Source: Mycobacteroides chelonae (GTDB taxonomy: Bacteria > Actinomycetota > Actinomycetes > Mycobacteriales > Mycobacteriaceae). Taken from it: a DNA stretch of 64,000 nt. This document shows positions 36,415 through 46,660 of this stretch, piece after piece. The notes beneath the pieces are model-generated. The model did no database searches and was not told the DNA's origin. It saw only the letters and a list, made by a program, of their open reading frames with translations. The stretch's first letter is position 1. Each line of letters starts with the position of its first letter. A program made the position numbers and the translations under genes. The stretch spans positions 3,534,001-3,598,000 of the forward strand of contig NZ_CP050145.1 of the NCBI RefSeq assembly GCF_016767715.1, given 5' to 3'.

Positions 36415-37935
36415 ATGAAACCGATTGCCGAGTTGATCGTCGATCACAACACGCTTGTGAACGTCACCCGCAAACACGCGGCAGTCACCCTGCTCCGACT
36501 AGAGCACCCCGAAGTGCTCGTCACGGTGCTCGACAACACCTTCGCGCCCGACCGTGAAGCAATCCCCGCGGACGAGTTCGAGGGGGATGTTGAAACAGTC
36601 CTCCGGACACTGCACCAGGCAGGAATCGCAACACCACGCACCCGTGAAGTCGATGGCGGCAGCGCTTCCGTACAAGCTCTGTGTCGAAGCTGGGTGGACG
36701 GTGGTTGGCTATGGAAGACGCCTGATGGCGAAGCCGGAACACCCGTCTATAGCCGCACGGCAGAAACCCACGAATCCCTTGAATGGCTTCGACAGCTCAC
36801 CACCGCACGCCGCGACACCGGCGCCCGTCAGGTCGGCGTCCTCATCGAACAGATGGAAGATATGGCCGCCAAGGTCAGCGGCGACCGCGACCGCCAACTG
36901 GCCCGCATCCGCGCTGAAATCGCCGCACTCGAAGAACGCGAACTACGCATCCTCGAAGGCGAAGAAGCGGGTATCACCCTCGACGACTTCCAACACTGGT
37001 ACGACAACATTCGCGCCCTCCAACGCCGCATCAGACTCGGAATAGTGTATGCGGCGCAGCAACTTCCGAAAGAGCGCCGCAAGTTCCTCGACGAAATCGC
37101 CGCCGACGAGATGGACGGCATCACCCACATCCACGCCTACGACGAGGCATGGCGCAGGGTGCTCGACAACTCGCAAGGCCGCGCCGCCCGCGAGGCCAGC
37201 GACATCCTCTCCGATGCCGAACTGAGATTGAAGTTCGGACGCAACACCGACGCCATCATCAATAGCGAGCAAGCCGAAGTGCTACTCGCCAACGAAATCC
37301 GTGAATTGCGCGACTACCCCGTCGGGCTCTACAACCAGTTCGCTCCGCTCCTAACCGTATTTACCGACAACCTCGAAGACGCAGCAGACGCATTCCGGCG
37401 TCGGACAGAATCCCTCGCCCGCGGCGGTTGGACCGACGCACTGCGGCGCGCCTGGAAAGCGCTCCGCGACAACGACAGTCGCACACTGCCTATCGATGCT
37501 CTGCCCGAACCTGTAAACGCAGACATTGGTGCCGCACCTGCCTCACCAATCGTCCGCGCGGTCGCCGAAGACACCCCGCCATTGGACAACGGCGACGTAT
37601 CCGACGCCGCACCAATGAATTTGGATTATCTCGCCCGCTGGGGCGAACCGCATCCACGCGAAATTGAAGCCCATATCAGCCGCGCCCTGACGGATGCAGA
37701 TGACGGAGTAACAATCTCATTGGCGGACGTCTGGGCCGATGCACCGCACAATCTTCGCCGCTGGGTTGAGCTATTCCCATACTTCACCTACGCCACCCGA
37801 CACGGCGACGACGGTTCAATCCACGAACACGCCGGTAGGCGAGTAACTATCGAAACCACCGGACCAGAAGGAGAAGTGATCGCCTGCGAAGTGCCGGCCA
37901 TCTCCTTCATCAAACTCACGGATATACGACAATGA
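36415..37935 (+). CDS. jetA: Wadjet protein JetA (DUF3375, MukF/MksF-like)
   Basis: The 506-residue protein is the kleisin-like subunit of the Wadjet/Mks condensin. It matches DUF3375 in size and pattern: N-terminal winged-helix-like region (LLRLEHPEVLVTVLDNTF), the LEWLRQLTTARRDTGARQV segment, and a long coiled-coil middle (about 140-290). Wadjet complexes detect and cut circular plasmids. The stop overlaps the jetB start by 4 nt. No strong ribosome-binding site precedes ATG 36415. The M. smegmatis ept locus is the same family. Confidence 0.9.
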   Translation: MKPIAELIVDHNTLVNVTRKHAAVTLLRLEHPEVLVTVLDNTFAPDREAIPADEFEGDVETVLRTLHQAGIATPRTREVDGGSASVQALCRSWVDGGWLWKTPDGEAGTPVYSRTAETHESLEWLRQLTTARRDTGARQVGVLIEQMEDMAAKVSGDRDRQLARIRAEIAALEERELRILEGEEAGITLDDFQHWYDNIRALQRRIRLGIVYAAQQLPKERRKFLDEIAADEMDGITHIHAYDEAWRRVLDNSQGRAAREASDILSDAELRLKFGRNTDAIINSEQAEVLLANEIRELRDYPVGLYNQFAPLLTVFTDNLEDAADAFRRRTESLARGGWTDALRRAWKALRDNDSRTLPIDALPEPVNADIGAAPASPIVRAVAEDTPPLDNGDVSDAAPMNLDYLARWGEPHPREIEAHISRALTDADDGVTISLADVWADAPHNLRRWVELFPYFTYATRHGDDGSIHEHAGRRVTIETTGPEGEVIACEVPAISFIKLTDIRQ

Positions 37936-38585
37936 GCGAACTCACAACACGCAACGAGCCACTATTCGACGGCGATCTCGGCACCACTGACGCCGACGTC
38001 CGCCAGGTGATGATCCGCCTGCTCATGGATCGAGTCTTCAACGGCAACAAGCACCTTCAGCTATGGCAGACCCTCGAAAAGCACGAGAAACTGATCCGGT
38101 CACGCTTCCATGAATTCTACATCGACATCATCATCAGCACCGAGCAACGTATAGCGTACAAGGCGCAGATAACACCATCCGACGACAAACACAAGCCGTT
38201 GAAGGTGTTGCGTTCACGGCGCATGAGCCGTGAATTCGCCGCTGGAGTGCTCACCGTCTACGACCGCTGGCACCGCGCGCGCCTCGCGAACCGCGCCACC
38301 ACGAAGGTCACCCTGCGCGACTTCGAGGAAGCATTCAACTCCCTACTCACCGACGCAGACCGCAACCGCACTGCGCGCGCATCCAACGCCAGCGCAGCCC
38401 TCGAAGCGCTCCACGAAGCCGACCTGATCGTCGGCGCCAAACCAAGCGACGGCGCAACAGAATGGGAAATCTCGCCCGCAGTTCCCGTCATCTACACAGC
38501 AGACGCGCTGCACCACATGGCCGAAATGCTAGGCGGTCCCAACAGCGAAGATGACACCGACGCCGAGGCTGGTGACACGGAATGA
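37932..38585 (+). CDS. jetB: Wadjet protein JetB (DUF4194, MukE/MksE-like)
   Basis: The 217-residue protein fits the MukE-like DUF4194 subunit: VRQVMIRLLMDRVFNGNKHL followed by a winged-helix core, and a C-terminal acidic tail. It links JetA to the JetC ATPase in the condensin ring. It overlaps both jetA and jetC by 4 nt, so all are one transcript with coupled translation. Confidence 0.9.
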   Translation: MSELTTRNEPLFDGDLGTTDADVRQVMIRLLMDRVFNGNKHLQLWQTLEKHEKLIRSRFHEFYIDIIISTEQRIAYKAQITPSDDKHKPLKVLRSRRMSREFAAGVLTVYDRWHRARLANRATTKVTLRDFEEAFNSLLTDADRNRTARASNASAALEALHEADLIVGAKPSDGATEWEISPAVPVIYTADALHHMAEMLGGPNSEDDTDAEAGDTE

Positions 38586-41500
38586 CAACCGCGCTGAGGA
38601 TCGACCGCTGGTGCCTGTACGGCCTGCAAACCTACAACTGGGGCGGGTTTAACGGGCATTTCCAACTCGACCCGGCACCACCCACCGAGGTCACCGTCAT
38701 CAGCGGCGACTCCGGCACCGGCAAATCAACCCTCATGGACGCCGTATCTGCGCTGCTACATCCCGGCCGCGACTTCAACCGCGCATCCAGCGGCAGCGGC
38801 TCCTCTCCACGCTCAATCCCGACCTACGTCCGAGGCCGTTACGGCAAAGACAGCGACGGCCGCAGCACCGTCTACTACGACCTGCGCGGAGGCCGCGCCA
38901 CATGGAGTGGTGTCGCATTAACGTGGTGCAACATCGACGGTCGCACCGTCACCATGTTCTCCGCCTGGTACATGAATACGCACGACGACAAGCCAAGTGC
39001 TGAGGTTCACGGCCACATCGACGGACAGTTCGCAATCACCAACCTCGACCCGTACACCAAGTCACCGCACAACGCACCCGTCTTCAAACCAGCAGCACTG
39101 CGAGAAGCATTCCCCGGCATGACAATCGCGAAGAACCGCACCCGAAACCGGCAATGGCTGTTCGAGCAATTCGGGATGAGCGACCGCGAAAAATCTCTCA
39201 CCGACGTGCTGTACCGACTGCAATCGAGCAGCGAGATCCCCACCGTCAACTGGCTGTTCTCCGGCATCATCCTCGACGAACCCGAAGAGCTGTTCGCCGC
39301 CGTCCGCGAGTCCCGCAGCGGATGGGAAAAGGTCCGCGAAACATACCAGCAGATGACCGACCGCGAAACGCGCCACGAAATCCTGCAAAGCCTGCCAGGA
39401 CAGTGGGACACCTACAGCAGCAGTACCACCACCGGAAAGTTCTACCGTGACATCGGATTCGGCGTCGAACGCGGCTCAATGGACCACAACACCCCGTTTT
39501 ACCGGTGGTTCCACCAACGCAGCTACGACCTGCTCGCCGCCGAACACGACGCCCTCGAAGACACCGCACAGCAAGCGCGCCGAGCCAGGGACGCAGCCGA
39601 AGCTGCCACCGAAAAGGCGAAGCAGGAAATGCTCGACACCGACCGCGCATACCGCAACGGCGGCGGCGAAAGACTACGCGAAGTCGAAACCGAACTCACC
39701 TACGCGCGCCGCGACCTCGAAGCCGTCCGCCTCCAACGCGAACGACTCACCGAGCAAATCGGCCACGAAATCACGCTCCCCGAAACAGTGGCCGAACGCG
39801 ACGAACAACGCGCAGCATCGACCCAAGTCCTTGCTTACGCGAAATCGCAGACCACGGTCATCGACGGTGAACTCGAAGCGGCGCAGCAATACTTCTTCGA
39901 CACCAAACGCCAACTCGACGACAAGCAACAGACATTCGACTACTACAACGGCCGCAAAGACGTCCTCAGCCGCCACCTCACCGAACGCCGCGACGAATGG
40001 GCGCGGATCACCGGCATCCCCGCCGAAGACCTTAAATTCGTCGGAGAGCTGATCGACCTCAAAACTCAGCACGAGCAGTGGCGTACCGCCGCCGAAGGCG
40101 TGATGGGTTCGTTCGCGCAAACACTGCTCGTCCCGCAAGATCGGATCAAAGACTTCCGCCGCAAAGTCGACGCCGACAAACGCCCACCCCGCATCCGCTC
40201 CAAGGCAATCCCCACCAGTGCACGGGATCTGCACCAAGCACCAGACGAACAACTCGCAGCCAAGCTGCAATACGCCAGCCACCGCTACACCGGCTGGCTG
40301 TCCCACGAAATCGCCCACCGCTTCGCGCACATGTGCGTCGCCGACGGTGAAGCCCTCAACGCACTCAACCCGAACCAGAAAGGTGTCAGCCTCAACGGGC
40401 AGGTCCGCCAAGGCGACGACGGCGTCCACGGCGGACTGCGACCCGATCAACGCTCCATCGGATTCTCACCCGAAGCGTTGCTCGCCAAACTGCACACCGA
40501 AATCGCCGACCTGCGCTCAGAATGGGAGGCAGCATCAGATCTCCGCAACGAACTGAAAACCGTAAAAGACGAACTCGCGGCCTCGGCGGACCTACACACG
40601 CGGTTCATCGACGCCGCAGACAACTGGCCGGCATACGACACACACGCCGCAGCCGCCGTCGTCGCCGCGAAAATCGCTGAGCGCGACGCATTGTCCGGCG
40701 ACAAAGTCATCGCGCTGCGGAACGCGGCCGAAGCAGCGAACAAGGCGCACGCCAAAGCCCAAGGCGACTCCGCACGGGCCGGGCTGTGGTACGAACAAGC
40801 AACGTTGAACCGTGATACGCACCTTGCCCGCCAGGACCTGGCCTACGCGCAAATCGAAAAGCTCAAAGAGCGCGTTGCTGCCCTCGACGACGCCACCACT
40901 GCGCGGCTTGACGCTGAAGCTAGGGAGACCTTCGGCACCGAAACACTGGCCAGTGAGCACTTCGTTCCAGCCAACACCCAAACACTGATTCGAGCCTTCG
41001 GCGCCAAGCTGCAAGCCGCCTCGAAGACTCGGAACGACGCAGCGAAATCGCTTCTCGCGGTGATGCACTCATACAACGCCGCGTTCCCGCCGGGTCCGCT
41101 CGGCAACGCGCTACCAAAGGCTTCAGCGGCAAAGGACTTCGAGATCGCGAGCGCGGTTGAAGCGAATTACGAGGCATACGAATACATCCTGAACCAGAAC
41201 ACGTTGGAGGGGCTCAAGGAGGCGCAGGAGCTGTTCGCCCAGCAGGTCATGGACTACACCAACATGACCGTCGGACAGGTGACGGAAGGCTATGAAGCAG
41301 CTCGCCGCGACATCAAGTCCCGGCTGCATGAAGTCAACTCACTGCTCCGCGAAGCCGACTTCGATGGCTCCTGCCGCCTCGAAGTGGAAATTGTCCGCGA
41401 AGAACAACCGCAGGAAGCCAAGGATTTCCAGGTCGCGCTCGGCGAGCTTGCTGCGCGCACCACAAAATCGCTGTCGCATGAGGACGTCGCGGCCCGGTAC

Positions 41501-41974
41501 GAGCGGTTCGACTCGGTGATGCACATGATATCTACCGACGACAAGATCAAGACATTGTTTGACGTCCGCAAACACATGCAACTGCAAGCCCGCAAATCCG
41601 ACCCTGCCGGTGTGATGCCGTCAGTCACCTACGACCGGCTCTCTGGTGAGCAGTCCGGTGGTGAAACGCAGGAACTGACGTCGTTCATCCTCGCCGCAGC
41701 GATCCGCTACTACGTCAGCGGCGAAGGCTCTGCCCTGCCCCGATTCTCAACAGTCATCCTCGATGAAGCCCTGACGAAAGCCGGCCCGGAGCACACGCTC
41801 CGGGCGCTGAATGTGTGGCGCAAACTCGGCTTCCAACCGATCGTGTCCACGCCTGTTGGTAAGGCGATGTCGATGACCTACGCAACGTCTGTCGTGTACG
41901 AAGTCGCGATCGACGACCGCAAACGATCCCGCCTGTGGCAGATGACATTGAAGAACGCCGAGAACCAACTGTGA
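38582..41974 (+). CDS. jetC: Wadjet SMC-like ATPase JetC (MukB/MksB-like)
   Basis: The 1130-residue SMC-like protein has Walker A GDSGTGKST at 42-50, two long coiled-coil arms with a hinge-like centre, the ABC signature LSGEQSGGE (about 1019) and Walker B TVILDEA (about 1057). It is the loop-extruding motor that senses DNA size or topology in Wadjet. It overlaps jetB and jetD by 4 nt. EptC of M. smegmatis, which limits plasmid establishment, is a relative. Confidence 0.93.
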   Translation: MTTALRIDRWCLYGLQTYNWGGFNGHFQLDPAPPTEVTVISGDSGTGKSTLMDAVSALLHPGRDFNRASSGSGSSPRSIPTYVRGRYGKDSDGRSTVYYDLRGGRATWSGVALTWCNIDGRTVTMFSAWYMNTHDDKPSAEVHGHIDGQFAITNLDPYTKSPHNAPVFKPAALREAFPGMTIAKNRTRNRQWLFEQFGMSDREKSLTDVLYRLQSSSEIPTVNWLFSGIILDEPEELFAAVRESRSGWEKVRETYQQMTDRETRHEILQSLPGQWDTYSSSTTTGKFYRDIGFGVERGSMDHNTPFYRWFHQRSYDLLAAEHDALEDTAQQARRARDAAEAATEKAKQEMLDTDRAYRNGGGERLREVETELTYARRDLEAVRLQRERLTEQIGHEITLPETVAERDEQRAASTQVLAYAKSQTTVIDGELEAAQQYFFDTKRQLDDKQQTFDYYNGRKDVLSRHLTERRDEWARITGIPAEDLKFVGELIDLKTQHEQWRTAAEGVMGSFAQTLLVPQDRIKDFRRKVDADKRPPRIRSKAIPTSARDLHQAPDEQLAAKLQYASHRYTGWLSHEIAHRFAHMCVADGEALNALNPNQKGVSLNGQVRQGDDGVHGGLRPDQRSIGFSPEALLAKLHTEIADLRSEWEAASDLRNELKTVKDELAASADLHTRFIDAADNWPAYDTHAAAAVVAAKIAERDALSGDKVIALRNAAEAANKAHAKAQGDSARAGLWYEQATLNRDTHLARQDLAYAQIEKLKERVAALDDATTARLDAEARETFGTETLASEHFVPANTQTLIRAFGAKLQAASKTRNDAAKSLLAVMHSYNAAFPPGPLGNALPKASAAKDFEIASAVEANYEAYEYILNQNTLEGLKEAQELFAQQVMDYTNMTVGQVTEGYEAARRDIKSRLHEVNSLLREADFDGSCRLEVEIVREEQPQEAKDFQVALGELAARTTKSLSHEDVAARYERFDSVMHMISTDDKIKTLFDVRKHMQLQARKSDPAGVMPSVTYDRLSGEQSGGETQELTSFILAAAIRYYVSGEGSALPRFSTVILDEALTKAGPEHTLRALNVWRKLGFQPIVSTPVGKAMSMTYATSVVYEVAIDDRKRSRLWQMTLKNAENQL

Positions 41975-43134
41975 AAACAGTCGACCACGTTCGAGTACAC
42001 CTCGACCGGTGGCTGAACAGTCACCTGCATGCGATCGTTGCGGGCGACGAGCCGTTCCCCAAGCCACTGACGGTGCCGCTGCTGCCGTCGACGAGTAAGA
42101 GTGCGCTGCAAAAGAGCTGGCACACCGTTCAACCCTGGGCGGCGACGTGGTTTGCTGCTCTGCTCCCCGACGGGGTGACCCTTCGCGAGACGCCCCGCCG
42201 AGTCGGTACCTCACTTCAAGAAATCCCCACGCACATCGACATCGCCTCCCTCGACGCATGCGTCCAGTTCGCCGGCGGAAGCTGGACAGTCCGACGCGAG
42301 CAAGCTCAGTACCGTTTCAGCCGGCTACAGGCGCAGTTCGACACGGCTTTTATCGGGGCAGTATTTCGCAGGACCCGAGATTGGGACGCACTCGACTTCG
42401 ACATCCTGCTCAGAGCCGCCGACTGGTTCCGCGCCAATCCCGCTAGTTGGCAAGGGTTAACGCCTCGACAAGTTCCGATCGCCGGGGTGCACGCGAAATG
42501 GCTCACCGACTCCAAACGCCGCGAGATCGCCGCGCTTGCCGGGATCGAGTCCATCGACCTCGCGCAGCGACCCAGCGAGGTTCGGTTCCGGTACTGCGAC
42601 CCACAACACATCGATAGCGGCGGGCGGCAATGGGACTCGCACACGCTCGGCGACAACGTCAGCCCGGTTTATCAGCCGAGCGTCGTGGTGCTGTGCGAAA
42701 ACAAAGACACCGCACTGCTTTTCCCGCGCTTTCCTGGACTGATCAGTGTGTGGACTGAAGGCAACGCCGCTCATCGCGTCGCTCAACTCGACTGGGTGGC
42801 GCGCGCATCACAGGTCCTCTACTGGGGTGACATCGACGCCGACGGCTACCAAATCCTCGACCGACTCCGCCAAGTCCTGCCGACCGTACAGTCGATCCTG
42901 ATGGACGCCGCCGCCTATGAGCAATACGAGCAGTACGGCACCAGCGACGCACCAGGAGGCCGTCGTCTCGCCGCGCAAGCCGAGAACCCCCTCGGCGCAC
43001 TCACAGACAGCGAACGGTCCGTCTATCGGTGCCTGGTCAGCGCCGATTGGCCACAGCATCGCCGCGTCGAGCAGGAACGAATCCCGTTCCCGGTCGCGAT
43101 CGCGGAGCTGCAACGCCTCACCGCTCAGCGCTGA
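41971..43134 (+). CDS. jetD: Wadjet nuclease JetD (DUF3322-DUF2220, TOPRIM)
   Basis: The 387-residue protein has an N-terminal DUF3322 region and a C-terminal DUF2220 TOPRIM-like nuclease domain with GDIDADG (about 285) and an upstream acidic residue in CENKDTALLF. JetD cuts plasmid DNA recognised by the JetABC condensin. GTG 41971 overlaps the jetC stop (GTGA); a longer frame from 41935 would overlap further and is not needed. An inverted repeat that may terminate transcription follows. Confidence 0.9.
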   Translation: MKTVDHVRVHLDRWLNSHLHAIVAGDEPFPKPLTVPLLPSTSKSALQKSWHTVQPWAATWFAALLPDGVTLRETPRRVGTSLQEIPTHIDIASLDACVQFAGGSWTVRREQAQYRFSRLQAQFDTAFIGAVFRRTRDWDALDFDILLRAADWFRANPASWQGLTPRQVPIAGVHAKWLTDSKRREIAALAGIESIDLAQRPSEVRFRYCDPQHIDSGGRQWDSHTLGDNVSPVYQPSVVVLCENKDTALLFPRFPGLISVWTEGNAAHRVAQLDWVARASQVLYWGDIDADGYQILDRLRQVLPTVQSILMDAAAYEQYEQYGTSDAPGGRRLAAQAENPLGALTDSERSVYRCLVSADWPQHRRVEQERIPFPVAIAELQRLTAQR

Positions 43135-43187
43135 AGAGGCCAGGAAGGCTCGCACATCCTTAGGACAGCTTTGGGACATCAAGCAGA

Positions 43188-43221
43188 AGGGACACTACCC
43201 CGATTGACGGAAAGTGTCCCT
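43188..43221. terminator. Inverted repeat between jetD and tRNA-Ala
   Basis: AGGGACACT (43188-43196) and AGTGTCCCT (43213-43221) form 9-bp arms around a 16-nt spacer. It lies past the jetD stop and past the tRNA 3' end, so it could end both transcripts, though no clear U-tract is present. Confidence 0.45.
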
Positions 43222-43236
43222 GAACTGCAACCTCTT

Positions 43237-43264
43237 TGGTGGAGCTAAGGGGACTCGAACCCCT
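43237..43264. repeat. Right attachment-like repeat, inside tRNA-Ala
   Basis: This is the 3' end of tRNA-Ala including CCA. It matches 31603-31630 at 27 of 28 positions in the same orientation. The pair marks the ends of the 11.6-kb island. Confidence 0.8.
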
Positions 43265-43312
43265 GACCCCCACACTGCCAGTGTGGTGCGCTACCAGCTG
43301 CGCCATAGCCCC
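43240..43312 (-). tRNA. tRNA-Ala (anticodon GGC)
   Basis: A full cloverleaf can be drawn: acceptor GGGGCTA/TAGCTCC, D-arm GCGC-AGCTGGTA-GCGC, anticodon arm CCACA-CTGGCAG-TGTGG with GGC at the anticodon, T-arm AGGGG-TTCGAGT-CCCCT and discriminator A. CCA is encoded (43237-43239). The 3' part is repeated at 31603, so the gene is an integration site. Confidence 0.95.
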
Positions 43313-43367
43313 ATGTTTAGTTGTGTGCTCGGACGAAGTTACACCACGGCGACGGGCTCTCAAAATC

Positions 43368-44552
43368 TCAGCGCTCAGGACCGCCGACATCCTCTGCTAC
43401 TTCCTGCATACTCCTAACCTGCGGTGACGCAAGTCTCCCCAGCGTCTCCGGTGCGAACACCCACGCCACAGCCGCGATCAGCGGCATCGCACCACCCACC
43501 ACGAACGCCCATCCGTACGACGTGTGCTCGGCGATGACCCCCGCGACGACGGGTCCTATCACCAGCCCGATATCGGAGGTCATCTGGAAGGTCGCCAGTG
43601 CCGTCCCTGCCCGGCCCCGGCTGCCCACCACATCGGCCACCGCGGCCTGTTGCGGCGACGCATACAAACCGGCGCCTATCCCACCGATAAGCGACAGCAC
43701 GATGAGCGCCGGCAGCGACGACGTGAAGCCCATCGCCACCACGGTCGAACCGCAGACCACCAACCCGGCCACCACCAGCGGCTTACGCCCGATGTCATCG
43801 GACCACGATCCCGCGAGAAAAGCCGTGGACACGTCCCCCGCCGCGAATGCGGCGAACACCAGTCCAGCGGCGCCCGGTCGCTGATGCAGCGCCTCGATCA
43901 CAAACAGCGGCAGCAAGGCCCCACGGATTCCGAAGATGGCCCACCCCGCACTGAAATTCGACATCAGCGCGGCCAGGAAGGTTCGGTGATGCAGCGCGGA
44001 TTTCAGTGTCACCGGAGCGCCGTGATGCTCGTCGGCGACCTCCAGCAGCGTGGAGCGCCGCAGCCCGAAGTGGACCAGCACGGCGACGGCCACCAGCGCC
44101 GCCGCGTAGATGATGAACGGTGCCGAAAGACTCAGGCCCACCACGGCACTACCCAAGACCGGACCGGCCACCATCCCGAGCAGGAAGCTCGACCCGTACA
44201 GACCCTGTGCACGCCCGCGAATCTCTTCGGGCGCGATGCGCACCAGCAGCGCGGCCGCCGACACGGTGAACATGGTGGAGCCGACACCGCCGAGCGAACG
44301 GAACACCAGCAGCTGCCAGTAGTCATGCACGAAGGCGCAGCACCCGGTGGATAACGCGACGATCAGCAGCCCGGACATGTAGACCCAGCGCTCCCCCAGC
44401 CGCTGCACCAGCGCGCCGGCGGCCGGTGCGAACACCAGCCGGAATGCGGCGAACGAACTCACCACCGCGGTCGCCGCCGTGACACTGACCCCGAAGCTGC
44501 GCGCGTACTGCGGCAATGCGGGTGCCACCACGCCAAACCCCAGCGCGATCAC
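43368..44552 (-). CDS. MFS transporter
   Basis: The frame gives 394 residues with about 11-12 membrane segments, an N-terminal VVAPALPQYARSFGVS, the loop motif RLGERW and a central SDDIGRKP. It resembles drug/metabolite MFS pumps of the TetA-like group. The first standard start (GTG 44552) falls inside the first helix, and homologous-looking sequence LPWEIWVLVVACLVIALG is encoded just upstream, where only a CTG (44591) could serve. The true start is probably at that CTG. It lies 77 nt after phosphoglucomutase on the same strand. Confidence 0.85.
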   Translation of the reverse strand: MIALGFGVVAPALPQYARSFGVSVTAATAVVSSFAAFRLVFAPAAGALVQRLGERWVYMSGLLIVALSTGCCAFVHDYWQLLVFRSLGGVGSTMFTVSAAALLVRIAPEEIRGRAQGLYGSSFLLGMVAGPVLGSAVVGLSLSAPFIIYAAALVAVAVLVHFGLRRSTLLEVADEHHGAPVTLKSALHHRTFLAALMSNFSAGWAIFGIRGALLPLFVIEALHQRPGAAGLVFAAFAAGDVSTAFLAGSWSDDIGRKPLVVAGLVVCGSTVVAMGFTSSLPALIVLSLIGGIGAGLYASPQQAAVADVVGSRGRAGTALATFQMTSDIGLVIGPVVAGVIAEHTSYGWAFVVGGAMPLIAAVAWVFAPETLGRLASPQVRSMQEVAEDVGGPER

Positions 44553-44629
44553 CAGGCACGCGACAACCAGGACCCAGATCTCCCAAGGCAGGCGCGGTTC
44601 AGTGTCCGCCTCGTTACCGGGACAGCCGC

Positions 44630-46261
44630 TTACCCGATCACCGATGAGACCACCTCGCGGGCAGCGTCCTGCACCTGCCGCAAGTGTTCTGCCCCCAGAA
44701 ACGATTCTGCATAGATCTTGTATACATCCTCGGTACCCGACGGCCGTGCCGCGAACCAGGCATTTTCGGTGACAACCTTGAGCCCGCCGATCGGTGCACC
44801 GTTGCCGGGCGCATTGGTCAGCTTGGCGACGATGGGCTCACCGGCCAGTTCGGTGGCGCTGACCTGCTCGGGCGATAGCTTGCCCAACACAGCCTTCTGC
44901 TCACGGCTCGCGGGCGCATCGACACGAGCATATGTTGGCGCGCCGTACTTCTCGGTCAGCTGCGCGTAGCGCTGCGAGGGCGTAGCCCCGGTGACCGCGA
45001 GGATCTCCGAGGCCAGCAGGGCGGCGATGATGCCGTCCTTGTCGGTGGTCCACACCGATCCGTCACGACGCAGGAAGGACGCCCCGGCGCTCTCCTCGCC
45101 ACCGAAACCGATTGTCCCGCCGATCAACCCGTCCACAAACCACTTGAATCCAACCGGCACCTCGAGCAGCGTTCGGTTCAGCCCGGCCACCACCCGGTCG
45201 ATGATCGACGAACTCACCAGCGTCTTGCCTACGGCGGTCTCGGCGGCCCAACCGTCCCGGTGGCTGAACAGGTAGTCGATGGCCACCGCCAGGTAGTGGT
45301 TGGGATTCATCAGTCCCGCATCGGGAGTCACGATGCCGTGTCGATCCGAGTCGGCGTCGTTCCCGGTCGCGATCTGGTACTTGTCCCGCGACGCCACCAA
45401 CGAGGCCATCGCATCGGGCGAGGAGCAGTCCATCCGGATCTTGCCGTCATGATCCAGAGTCATGAACCGCCAGGTGGCATCCACAAGCGGGTTCACCACG
45501 GTCAGGTCCAGCGACCAGCGATCGGCGATGGCCGCCCAGTAGTCGACGCTGGCCCCGCCCAGCGGGTCGGCGCCGATCCGGATGTCTGCGCCCTTGATGA
45601 CATCGAGGTCGATGATGTTGATGAGGTCGTCCACATATGTCTGCTGAAAGTCATACCGCTGCACGGATTTCAGCGCCTCTGCCAGCGGGACCCGTTTCAC
45701 CGAGCGCCAGCCCGAGCGCAGAATCTCGTTGGCCCGCGCGGCGATCGCCCCGGTGGCATCGGTATCGGCAGGGCCGCCATGCGGTGGGTTGTATTTGAAC
45801 CCGCCGTCGCGGGGCGGGTTATGCGACGGGGTAACGACTATCCCGTCGGCCAGCCCCGTGGTCTTGCCCTGGTTGTGCCGCAGGATGGCGTGGCTCACCG
45901 CCGGAGTCGGGGTGTATCGGTCCCGTGAATCCACGTCCACCACAACACCATTGGCGACCAAAACCTCCAGGGCGCTGGTCCACGCGGGTTCGGAGAGCGC
46001 ATGGGTGTCACGGCCGATGAACAGTGGCCCGCTGGTGCCCTGCGAGGCCCGGTATTCGACGATGGCCTGGGTAGTAGCGACGATGTGCGCCTCGTTGAAG
46101 GCGCCGTCGAGACTCGACCCCCGGTGCCCGGAGGTCCCGAAGACGACCTGCTGTGCCACGTCCCCCGGGTCGGGGTCAATCGCGTAGTACGCCGTCACCA
46201 CGTGGGCGATGTCGATGAGGTCTTCCGGCTGGGCCGGCTGTCCGGCGCGCGCGTTGCTCAC
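44630..46261 (-). CDS. pgm: Phosphoglucomutase
   Basis: The 543-residue enzyme interconverts glucose-1-phosphate and glucose-6-phosphate. It has [10 protein letters not shown] near the N-terminus, the catalytic serine loop TPSHNPP, the metal-binding [10 protein letters not shown], the sugar-binding FGGEESAG and the C-terminal [18 protein letters not shown] 46261 is chosen; the frame continues upstream for 90 residues without homology. It feeds glycogen, trehalose and cell-wall sugar pathways. Confidence 0.94.
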   Translation of the reverse strand: MSNARAGQPAQPEDLIDIAHVVTAYYAIDPDPGDVAQQVVFGTSGHRGSSLDGAFNEAHIVATTQAIVEYRASQGTSGPLFIGRDTHALSEPAWTSALEVLVANGVVVDVDSRDRYTPTPAVSHAILRHNQGKTTGLADGIVVTPSHNPPRDGGFKYNPPHGGPADTDATGAIAARANEILRSGWRSVKRVPLAEALKSVQRYDFQQTYVDDLINIIDLDVIKGADIRIGADPLGGASVDYWAAIADRWSLDLTVVNPLVDATWRFMTLDHDGKIRMDCSSPDAMASLVASRDKYQIATGNDADSDRHGIVTPDAGLMNPNHYLAVAIDYLFSHRDGWAAETAVGKTLVSSSIIDRVVAGLNRTLLEVPVGFKWFVDGLIGGTIGFGGEESAGASFLRRDGSVWTTDKDGIIAALLASEILAVTGATPSQRYAQLTEKYGAPTYARVDAPASREQKAVLGKLSPEQVSATELAGEPIVAKLTNAPGNGAPIGGLKVVTENAWFAARPSGTEDVYKIYAESFLGAEHLRQVQDAAREVVSSVIG

Positions 46262-46310
46262 CCGCCTGATTCTGCCCGGATCAAGTGAACCGTGTCTTAC
46301 CGAACGGTCG

Positions 46311-46634
46311 CTATTGGAGTGGCTGAATGCCGACGGCGGTGCCGTAGGCACACACCTCGACGCCCGTGTTGGCGTACTCGGTGGTCTCGAATCGGAACGC
46401 GACCACCGCATTCGCGCCGCGCGACTCGGCTTCTGCCGCCAATCGGGACAGTGCCTCGCGACGACTCTCGTGCAACAACTGAGTGATGCCCTTGAGCTCA
46501 CCGCCCGCAATCGACTTGAACGAAGCGGCAAGGTTGGAGCCGATGTGCCGCGATCGCACGGTCAAACCGAAGACCTCGCCGAACACCGCGGCGATCTTGT
46601 ACCCGGGGATGTCGTTGCTCGTCACAATGATCAT
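46311..46634 (-). CDS. YbjQ/UPF0145 family protein
   Basis: The 107-residue protein matches UPF0145: start [24 protein letters not shown], and late [15 protein letters not shown] 46634 is the family start. These oligomeric proteins are of unknown function, sometimes called heavy-metal-binding-like. It lies between pgm and the carboxylesterases on the same strand. Confidence 0.88.
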   Translation of the reverse strand: MIIVTSNDIPGYKIAAVFGEVFGLTVRSRHIGSNLAASFKSIAGGELKGITQLLHESRREALSRLAAEAESRGANAVVAFRFETTEYANTGVEVCAYGTAVGIQPLQ

Positions 46635-46660
46635 GGGCCCAAGGTACCGCCGCCACGTGA

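Noticed and set aside
31603..43264. An integrase or recombinase in the tRNA-Ala island
   Set aside because: No reading frame with tyrosine or serine recombinase motifs was found; the pseudogene at 31747 does not resemble one.
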